NCBI GenBank assembly: GCA_965223835.1
Contig: CBDCXQ010000001.1
Coordinates: 62,001 to 126,000, forward strand
Direction of reading: 5' to 3'
Source: CAVYXZ01 sp965223835
GTDB taxonomy: Bacteria; Chloroflexota; Anaerolineae; Aggregatilineales; Phototrophicaceae
Length of the DNA stretch: 64,000 nucleotides
The notes under the pieces were generated by a model. It worked only from the letters and a program-made list of their open reading frames with translations, had not been told where the DNA came from and searched no databases. The translations under genes were made by a program, and so were the position numbers. Within the stretch, counting starts at the first letter, position 1. Each line of letters starts with the position of its first letter. Below are positions 58,315 through 64,000 of this stretch, in pieces.

Positions 58315-58354
58315 AATCCTCTCGTTATTGTGACATAGCGAGGGGATTTTTTTG
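58315..58354 (+). terminator. Rho-independent terminator of surface-protein gene
   Basis: AATCCTCTCG pairs with CGAGGGGATT (one wobble) and is followed by a run of T, 25 bases after the stop codon. Confidence 0.88.
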
Positions 58355-58418
58355 CTGTGATCCAGTATTTAATCTTATAATTTGATGTTACGCAGATTCA
58401 CTCGAGTTTGTACCCAAA

Positions 58419-58438
58419 CAGTGGGTTTAAACCCACTG
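58419..58438. repeat. Perfect 20-bp palindrome
   Basis: CAGTGGGTTT and AAACCCACTG form a perfect palindrome without a loop, followed by CCTACAAGCA. It sits 66 bases before the next gene. It could be a protein-binding site, a small dispersed repeat or a recombination site. Confidence 0.6.
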
Positions 58439-58503
58439 CCTACAAGCACAAGGTGCGTAAGGTCAGTTATAATTTTATTATTAACCAAAAAAGGAGAGGT
58501 GTG

Positions 58504-59028
58504 ATGAGACGTATAGTTTTTGGGATCATCATTTTGGCGATACTATTACCGCTCCCCACCCAGGCACAATTTGTGAGACCCGCCTGTACATTGCAGGAAT
58601 TAGAGGGATTCTTTACAGCGCTCGATACAACTAATGTGGCCCTGCGGCAGGCGCGGATGCTGGGTGATTTGAACACGATTTTGCAAATTGTAGAGGGCCT
58701 TGATGTCGCCGTTCAAGGGGTCAAGACCGCCTGTAATCCACTGCGCTATAACAACGACGATGATGGTCAATTGGCGGTGATCGGCCCGGTGAGTATTGGT
58801 CCCGGCATTTATCTGGCGACGGCGGTGACGGATGGCGCTTTAGTCGTCGAGACCGAATTGGACACGGGGATATGCGGCCCGCAAGCGGATGGTCCGCTGT
58901 TCGCGCTCGAAGCTGGTGAAGCAAGTAACGGAGCGGAGACCTTGTTCATCTCGGAAGGTTGCACGGTATTGATTTCAACAGCGGAGACCGACGAACCCTG
59001 GACACTGGACATTGAACGTATTCGCTGA
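58504..59028 (+). CDS. Small secreted hypothetical protein
   Basis: This 174-residue protein has a signal peptide (MRRIVFGIIILAILLPLPTQAQ). The mature part has a helical start (CTLQELEGFFTALDTTNVALRQARMLGDLNTILQIVEGL) and a beta-rich second half (GPGIYLATAVTDGALVVETELDTG ... GCTVLISTAETDEPWTLDIERI). Two cysteine pairs are possible. No family was recognised. AGGAGAGGTG lies before the ATG at 58504, so the longer open frame from 58408 is not the start. Confidence 0.68.
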   Translation: MRRIVFGIIILAILLPLPTQAQFVRPACTLQELEGFFTALDTTNVALRQARMLGDLNTILQIVEGLDVAVQGVKTACNPLRYNNDDDGQLAVIGPVSIGPGIYLATAVTDGALVVETELDTGICGPQADGPLFALEAGEASNGAETLFISEGCTVLISTAETDEPWTLDIERIR

Positions 59029-59035
59029 GCAATCG

Positions 59036-60037
59036 CTACAACGTGACGATGCGCTTGGCAACGCGGAGTTGTTTGGGGAAAATCGGTAAGAAATCCAGCA
59101 AGTTGTTGTAGCGCCCGGCGGTGCGTTCGGTGAGATAGCGGCGCAGAACGCTAACGGTGCCCGGTAGGATCGTCATGCCCTGCGCTTTACGTGCCATCAG
59201 CACATAGGCTTTGGCTTCGGCCAGGCTCACATGATCTTCCAAATAGATGGCAACCGCCGCCGCGACCCACAACGCCGTAAATTGTTCTTCCCAACTGGGA
59301 TACATCGCGGAGAACTGGTCGCTCACGGGGAGCGGCGTTTTGGCGGCGTCATTCAAGCGAGGCGCATGGGAGCGCAGATAGGCCATCACTAGGAGACGAC
59401 CATATTGCGACAGCGCTGCGCGGTAGACATGGGCCGGGTCTTCATCAAACGGCCAGGGTGGGCTATCCCCCCAGGCTAACCGGGGCGCAGTGATGCACAG
59501 CAGTTCGTTGCCGATGCGCACGCCAATTTCCTGATCGGTGGGGTAGGAAATGTTGGGCACGAAAACCAGATTTTCATTGACCGGGCCGACAAATGGTTCC
59601 AGAAACGGTTTGAAGTTCACATGCTCGAACATGCGGGCCGCTTCCTGCTGGCTTTTTTGCCAGACGGCATCTTCGCGCTCCCACCAGTCGGTAATGGCGG
59701 TTTGTTGAATAAAGTCGCGTAGCTCCATAATCCAGCGCGGCGGCACCCAACCCGGCAGTACATCAATTTCTAGCTCCAGCCCCGGCCAGCTTAAGCACAG
59801 GATAAAGGTGAACATCGCTTCCAGCGGCGCACCTTGATCGAGCAGGCCCTGCAAACTGAGCACTGCCGGATGGGAGAGATGATCTTTCAGGTATTTGCGG
59901 GTGGCGCGGGCATGCGCATGAGTGCCATGCGGCTGCTTTTTCTGCGATTGACCCGGCCAATTGGTCGCGGCCAGGAGGGCTGACATCAAGCGCAAGCGAT
60001 CATCTAGCCGTACCATCACGTCTGGCTGGTTGCTCAT
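59036..60037 (-). CDS. Hypothetical helical protein
   Basis: This 333-residue soluble protein has no signal peptide. It is helix-rich with notable His residues near the N terminus (HGTHAHARATRKYLKDHLSHPAV) and phrases such as LSWPGLELEIDVLPGWVPPRWIMELRDFI and YPSWEEQFTALWVAAAVAIYLEDHVS. The second His and the two acidic segments could form a metal site, but no known motif is complete. It converges with the small secreted gene 8 bases away. It is a genuine gene by codon use and length. Function unknown. Confidence 0.65.
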   Translation of the reverse strand: MSNQPDVMVRLDDRLRLMSALLAATNWPGQSQKKQPHGTHAHARATRKYLKDHLSHPAVLSLQGLLDQGAPLEAMFTFILCLSWPGLELEIDVLPGWVPPRWIMELRDFIQQTAITDWWEREDAVWQKSQQEAARMFEHVNFKPFLEPFVGPVNENLVFVPNISYPTDQEIGVRIGNELLCITAPRLAWGDSPPWPFDEDPAHVYRAALSQYGRLLVMAYLRSHAPRLNDAAKTPLPVSDQFSAMYPSWEEQFTALWVAAAVAIYLEDHVSLAEAKAYVLMARKAQGMTILPGTVSVLRRYLTERTAGRYNNLLDFLPIFPKQLRVAKRIVTL

Positions 60038-60365
60038 TCACATATCCCGCTGTGTGGACTATAGTCGTCATTTCATTGTAAATCCCAACACCGGTTGGAG
60101 CAAGCACAATTACTCGTGCAGTTACGCAGTGTTGAAGCTGAGCATGGGCTTATGATCTTTAAGAAAATAATGCGGAAAATGATTGACCTCACCCCTCCTT
60201 ACCTGCGGTAATTCCTCCCCTCTCCAATTTGGAGAGGGGTTGGGGGTGAGGTTGGGCGAAAGCATGCCACAAGAATAATCCGTATTTAATTCTTAATCTG
60301 TATAAACCCACTCTTGTCGCTCAGCGTGCGTGAAATCAATTACTCGTGCATGATGGGAGGCAGCG
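60038..60365. other. Intergenic region with palindromic repeat
   Basis: This 328-base region between divergent genes has no convincing ORF. Its main content is the repeat at 60186-60252. AATTACTCGTGCA occurs twice, near 60109 and 60339, as a short direct repeat flanking the palindrome. Confidence 0.5.
60186..60252. repeat. 67-base nested palindromic repeat
   Basis: Outer arms ACCTCACCCC (60186-60195) and GGGGTGAGGT (60243-60252) enclose an inner hairpin CCCCTCTCC (60217-60225) with GGAGAGGGG (60231-60239). This is typical of dispersed REP/MITE-like palindromes. Its C-rich arms resemble the palindrome interrupted by the IS element. Confidence 0.8.
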
Positions 60366-61511
60366 ATGCGGGTCGCGCTGTTCACGGATACGTTTTTGCC
60401 CAAAGTTGATGGCATCGTCGCCGTCATTTGCCTGCTGCTGGACCATCTGGCGACGCGGGGTGTGGAGACGATGCTGTTTGCGCCGCGCACCAGTGGCCCG
60501 ATCGAGCGCTATAACCAGACGCCGGTCGTTAACGCGCCCAGCCTGCCGTTCCCCTTCTACCCGGACCTTTATATGGGATTGCCGACGTTGCGCACTTTTC
60601 GGGAACTGCGCCAGTTTGACCCGCACGTGATTCACTTAATTCACCCGTCGGTGTTCGGGCTGTTCAGTTATATGGTGATTAAGCAGATGCAGGTACCGAC
60701 GCTGGTGTCTTATCACATTGATTATGGTCGGGTGGCCCAGCACTACAAAGTCGGGCCGTTTAACGCCAGCTTTATCGCGCCGACGATCAACTTCATCACG
60801 CGCCAGATCATGAACCGCGCCGATTACAACCTCGCGCCTTCTCGTTATATCCAACAGCGGGTGCGCGAAATCGGCGTGACCGCCGAGGTTGGTTTGTGGC
60901 GACGGGGGGTGGATGCTGAGCAATTTCACCCGCGTTACGCCAATGACGCCATGCGTCACCGACTGTCGGACAATAACCCAGAGGACATCATTCTGCTGTA
61001 CGTCGGGCGCATCTCCAGCGAGAAACAGTTGCACCAGTTGAAACCGGTGCTGGAGAACGTGCCGGGGACGCGGCTGGCGCTGGTGGGCGATGGTCCGGCG
61101 CGGGCGGAGATCGAAGCGACGTTTGCGGGGACGCCAACCGTCTTCATGGGCTACTTGCAGGGCGAAGCGCTGTCGGCGGCGTATGCCAGCGCGGATATTT
61201 TCGTCTTCCCATCAGCGCTCGAATCATTCGGGCTGGTCGTTGTCGAGGCGATGGCGGCGGGCTTGCCAGTAGTGGCGTCACAGGTGGGCGGGGTAACGGA
61301 TGTGGTTGAAGAAGGGCGCACGGGCTATACCTTCGCTGTGAACGATATTGACGCGCTGATCGACGGTGTGCGCAAAATCGCCAGCAGCCGCGAATGCATC
61401 GCCGAGATGGGCGCAGCAGCGCGGGCCTTCGCCGAGACCCAAACCTGGCCCGCGATGATGGATGAGGTCATCGGGCATTATGCACGGTTGAGTAGAATAT
61501 TCAGTATTTAA
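60366..61511 (+). CDS. GT4 family glycosyltransferase
   Basis: This 381-residue GT-B enzyme has the N-terminal acceptor half (RVALFTDTFLPKVDGIVAVICLLLDHLATRGVETMLFAP, later IHLIHPSVFGLFSYMVIKQMQVPTLVSYHIDYG), typical of mannosyltransferases such as PimB and plant SQD2-like sulfoquinovosyltransferases. The donor half has ILLYVGRISSEKQLHQLKPVLENV, ALVGDGPARAEIE and PSALESFGLVVVEAMAAGLPVVAS with the E-x7-E motif. It may make glycolipids or polysaccharide precursors. The next gene belongs to the acquired AT-rich segment. Confidence 0.9.
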   Translation: MRVALFTDTFLPKVDGIVAVICLLLDHLATRGVETMLFAPRTSGPIERYNQTPVVNAPSLPFPFYPDLYMGLPTLRTFRELRQFDPHVIHLIHPSVFGLFSYMVIKQMQVPTLVSYHIDYGRVAQHYKVGPFNASFIAPTINFITRQIMNRADYNLAPSRYIQQRVREIGVTAEVGLWRRGVDAEQFHPRYANDAMRHRLSDNNPEDIILLYVGRISSEKQLHQLKPVLENVPGTRLALVGDGPARAEIEATFAGTPTVFMGYLQGEALSAAYASADIFVFPSALESFGLVVVEAMAAGLPVVASQVGGVTDVVEEGRTGYTFAVNDIDALIDGVRKIASSRECIAEMGAAARAFAETQTWPAMMDEVIGHYARLSRIFSI

Positions 61512-61516
61512 ACGTG

Positions 61517-61522
61517 TATAAT
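61517..61522 (+). promoter_or_regulatory. -10 element of ParB-like gene
   Basis: TATAAT 67 bases before the ParB-like start, at the start of the AT-rich segment. No -35 at standard spacing was found. Confidence 0.35.
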
Positions 61523-61588
61523 CTTGGATAGAGTGTCTTCCTTATGTTGGTTAATTTTTGAGAATACAGAAAATATCGAGGATTACAA

Positions 61589-62704
61589 ATGGCAGTCCAT
61601 AAAGAGATAAGCTATGGCAATATAGATGAATTATGTCTCGATCCTCAAAATCCGAGACTGGGTCGCCATAATACGGAGAAAAGCCTCTCACAACTAGATG
61701 TTCTTAATCTGATGCGTGATTGGACACTAGATGAGTTGGCTCTGTCCTACTTGGAAAGTGGCGGTTTCTGGGTGCAAGAAGCCTTACTCGTTGTCGATGA
61801 GGGTCAAAATTGTCTGATAGTAGTAGAGGGCAATCGGCGACTGGCAGCTTTGAAATATTTACAAATGGCATATGATGATAATGAGAATATACCTCATAGA
61901 TTTAAGTTGTTAGCTAGCGAATACGTTTTACCTCCTGGGCTTTTTGATCGAGTACCTTACCTATTGGCTGACTCAAGAAGCGATGTGCAGGCATTTCTAG
62001 GTTTTAGGCACGTTACAGGAATTAAAGAGTGGGCACCGGCAGAAAAAGCCGAGTTTATATCAAAATTAATTGACGAAGGAATGACCTATGAACAGGTTCG
62101 ACGAAAAATTGGTAGTAAAACACCAACCGTAAGACAAAACTATGTGGCCTATCGTTTGCTTAAACAACTCGAAAACCAAGTGGAAGATTTTGATCCTAAT
62201 TTGAGATCTGTACAGAATCGTTTTAGCGTAATGTACTTATCACTAAGAACCCCTGGTGTCCAAGAATATTTGCAGCTTAATATGGAAGCAAGTCCTCAAG
62301 ATGCTTTAAATCCTGTTCCAGAGGATCGCTTGGAAAAACTTGGTAATTTTTCTAGATGGATGTTTGGTACAGATAAAATACCACCTCTGTTACCAGAGTC
62401 GCGCCGAGTGGATGACTTTGGAAAAATACTTCAGAATGAGGAGTCTATAGAGTATCTTGAGTCAGAGCCAGAACCAGTTTTTGAATTAGCCTATCAAAAG
62501 GCAGGTGGTGATATAGACGAATTAGCGAATAACTTACGTACAGTTGCTAATCTCTTGCAATATTCTCTTTCAGAGGTTCATCTTCACACAAATAATAATG
62601 AAATAAAAGGTGCTGTAAGGCTTATTGGAAAACATGTCTCTCAAATGTTAAATGCTTTTCCAAGTATCAAACGTGAGCTTTTCGAGGAAAACAATGATGC
62701 TTGA
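61589..62704 (+). CDS. ParB/sulfiredoxin-fold domain protein
   Basis: This 371-residue protein starts with a ParB-N-like region (DELCLDPQNPRLGRHNTEKSLSQLDVLNLM ... ALLVVDEGQNCLIVVEGNRRLAALKYL, where VEGNRRLAAL is the family's nucleotide-binding motif). A helix-turn-helix-like part follows (GIKEWAPAEKAEFISKLIDEGMTYEQVRRKIGSKTPTVRQNYVAYRLL), then a C-terminal domain without identity. Such ParB-like proteins occur in chromosome partition, in DNA-modification systems and as nucleases or CTP switches. GAGG lies 7 nt before the ATG. The next gene starts 11 bases before its stop. Codons are AT-rich (ata, aga, tta), unlike the rest of the window. Confidence 0.78.
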   Translation: MAVHKEISYGNIDELCLDPQNPRLGRHNTEKSLSQLDVLNLMRDWTLDELALSYLESGGFWVQEALLVVDEGQNCLIVVEGNRRLAALKYLQMAYDDNENIPHRFKLLASEYVLPPGLFDRVPYLLADSRSDVQAFLGFRHVTGIKEWAPAEKAEFISKLIDEGMTYEQVRRKIGSKTPTVRQNYVAYRLLKQLENQVEDFDPNLRSVQNRFSVMYLSLRTPGVQEYLQLNMEASPQDALNPVPEDRLEKLGNFSRWMFGTDKIPPLLPESRRVDDFGKILQNEESIEYLESEPEPVFELAYQKAGGDIDELANNLRTVANLLQYSLSEVHLHTNNNEIKGAVRLIGKHVSQMLNAFPSIKRELFEENNDA

Positions 62705-63650
62705 AGTTCCATCTAAAGTAAGTAAGCATAAGAGAGAATTGGATATTGTATCTGATTGGATAGAAAGCAGCGTATTATTTAGTCCTGATGAGGACGAAAT
62801 TTCACGATATGATGTCATTGATGTTATTTTGGACGCCGATGTGTTTGCCGACCAAAATGATGCTCACACCTTTATGTCGGATACATGGGAAGCATTATAT
62901 TATCGACAACGTGCAATAGGTAGCGGAAGTCCATTTACTTTAACCAATGATCGTATATCACGAGTACGAGAATGGACCGTTTATCCAGCTTATAGTTTCT
63001 GTCTTTTATTATCCTTTGCTGTTTGGTCAAGGTTACATACTAAATGGCAAAATCAAATAGGTGGAGGATATGCTCTACAAGGAGAATTATTTGAAAGACT
63101 TACTGCTTCATCTCTCGTAAAACAATTCCCTCATTGGGAGTTCGACGTTATCGGTTGGTCTCGATCTAATACAGACGATTTACCACAAACCATAAGGCGA
63201 ATTGGACGACTGGTTAAAGAAAATGAGGGACATGATTATTCAGAATATATTAATCCTCATTCAGCGAAAGATGTTGGTTTAGATGTATTAGGCTATAGAT
63301 CATTTGAAGATAATAGAGGAGCATTACCTATTTATCTTGTGCAATGTGCAACAGGGGAAAATTGGAATACAAAACTTGATACACCAGATGTAGAGTTATG
63401 GTCAAAAATTGTAACTTTTACTGCGAAACCTGCTCGCGGATTTGCTATGCCATTTTCGCTTCTTGAAACTGATAAATCACGTGACTTCAAACTAAGTGCA
63501 TTCAAAGTTGCCGGTTTATTCCTTGATCGTTATAGATTACTTTCTGCCTCGATTGGAAGTGCAAATATTGAAGACTGGATAGGAGATGGTCTAAAATCTG
63601 AAATTATCAGTTGGGTTGAACCTCGCCTGCAAACTCTTTCTTGGGAGTAG
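62694..63650 (+). CDS. Possible restriction-type nuclease
   Basis: This protein of about 318 residues has no clear family. The N-terminal half is helical. The middle has GELFERLTASSLVKQFPHWEFDVIGWSRSNTDDLPQTIRRIGRL, then KDVGLDVLGYRSFEDNRGALPIYLVQCATGENWNTKL. An E, a later D in GLDVLGY and the strand YLVQCATG are in the order of a PD-(D/E)XK nuclease, but the usual E/Q-x-K is Q-x-A. GAGG lies 6 nt before the ATG at 62694, which overlaps the ParB-like stop. Its end overlaps the methyltransferase end by 44 bases. The context suggests a restriction partner. Confidence 0.62.
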   Translation: MMLEVPSKVSKHKRELDIVSDWIESSVLFSPDEDEISRYDVIDVILDADVFADQNDAHTFMSDTWEALYYRQRAIGSGSPFTLTNDRISRVREWTVYPAYSFCLLLSFAVWSRLHTKWQNQIGGGYALQGELFERLTASSLVKQFPHWEFDVIGWSRSNTDDLPQTIRRIGRLVKENEGHDYSEYINPHSAKDVGLDVLGYRSFEDNRGALPIYLVQCATGENWNTKLDTPDVELWSKIVTFTAKPARGFAMPFSLLETDKSRDFKLSAFKVAGLFLDRYRLLSASIGSANIEDWIGDGLKSEIISWVEPRLQTLSWE

Positions 63651-64000
63651 TCAACGCATCCATATTATCAAAGCTACAGCTATCCAATCCAGATTTTCCT
63701 ATGTCAATGAGTAGTTCAGCAATTCTTGCGACTACCTCTGCGTTTACCGCATTTCCAAGTGCCTTAAATACTTTGGTAGAAGCATTAGGGAGAAATTCTA
63801 ATTCTCCCATACTTTGTAATCTGAGACATTCTCTCGGTGTCATATAACGCTTCTCCCAAGCAATAATAGGAACTTGTGTAGTTGTCATCGCAACTAAAGA
63901 TGGAGCAGTTGTTGGCCGTTTAACTCGGACACCTGATGCTCTAAACTGGATGATATATTTCCAAATATCTCTTTCTTCGCCTTTACAGTTCCACTCGAAT
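63607..64000 (-). CDS. DNA (cytosine-5) methyltransferase, 3' part
   Basis: The gene runs off the right edge, so only about the last 130 residues are present, beginning within FEWNCKGEERDIWKYIIQFRASGVRVKRP. The visible piece has TTAPSLVAM and then motif IX/X of C5 methyltransferases (YMTPRECLRLQSM ... FKALGNAVNAEVVARIAELL, with the G-N-A-V-x-x-x-V signature of motif X). It lacks the catalytic PC motif, which lies outside. It methylates cytosine in a recognition sequence still unknown. It converges with the putative nuclease gene, forming a likely restriction-modification locus. Confidence 0.9.
   Translation of the reverse strand, partial: FEWNCKGEERDIWKYIIQFRASGVRVKRPTTAPSLVAMTTTQVPIIAWEKRYMTPRECLRLQSMGELEFLPNASTKVFKALGNAVNAEVVARIAELLIDIGKSGLDSCSFDNMDALTTPKKEFAGEVQPN

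Overview
The window looks like a chromosome segment of a mesophilic, at least partly aerobic member of the Chloroflexota, perhaps Anaerolineae-like. This is an inference from gene style, not from a marker gene. The supporting features are many secreted or lipoprotein-type proteins with Thr/Pro-rich linkers, LysM proteins, several GAF/PAS sensor kinases, a Ser/Thr kinase with an extracytoplasmic domain, a YacL-type PIN-TRAM protein and short intergenic hairpins. Base composition is moderately GC-rich and codons are mostly GC-ending. Two segments are clearly AT-richer: about 14.95-16.8 kb, and 61.5 kb to the end.

Layout. 0-9.4 kb: small enzymes, an MFS exporter, a PhyH oxygenase, a processive family 2 glycosyltransferase with a phosphoesterase, an alpha/beta hydrolase, a kinase-like/LuxR fusion, an orphan CpaF/TadA ATPase and a secreted spondin-domain protein. 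9.5-14.9 kb: a transglutaminase-like protein, two tandem LysM secreted proteins, a second PhyH oxygenase and a secreted SH3/WD40 protein. 15.0-17.6 kb: an AAA ATPase plus DUF4276 pair (defence-like), overlapped by an APH(3')-type kinase gene. 17.6-24.2 kb: DUF1232 protein, response regulator, methyltransferase, a minus-strand envelope gene run that includes two tandem paralogues, and rsmA. 24.3-28.4 kb: a possible toxin-antitoxin pair behind a cytochrome P450, a lipoprotein cytochrome c, a VKOR protein and a GNAT enzyme.

28.6-40.2 kb: a membrane-anchored FGE-domain protein, a SIRT5/CobB-type deacylase, a secreted beta-propeller-like protein, endonuclease III, then four histidine-kinase-type genes. 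greA, with its own promoter and leader hairpin, lies between the third and fourth kinase genes. A small membrane protein and serS follow. Two of the four kinase-like proteins lack the phosphoacceptor histidine. 40.4-43.1 kb: VOC protein, ArsR/AHSA1 pair, and a divergent TetR/cupin pair with a clear palindromic operator. 43.1-48.6 kb: a minus-strand set of Ser/Thr kinase, two TIR proteins, and a LytM-SH3-glycoside hydrolase fusion.

48.8-61.5 kb: a double-thioredoxin protein, an intact-looking IS4-family element inserted in the loop of a palindrome, a GT-C-like membrane protein, a SHOCT protein, a YacL-like PIN-TRAM protein, a 961-residue SdrD/DUF11 surface protein, small secreted and hypothetical proteins, and a GT4 glycosyltransferase. 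61.6-64 kb: AT-rich genes for a ParB-like protein and a possible restriction nuclease, convergent with the 3' part of a cytosine-C5 DNA methyltransferase gene that runs off the window. No tRNA, rRNA or CRISPR array was seen.
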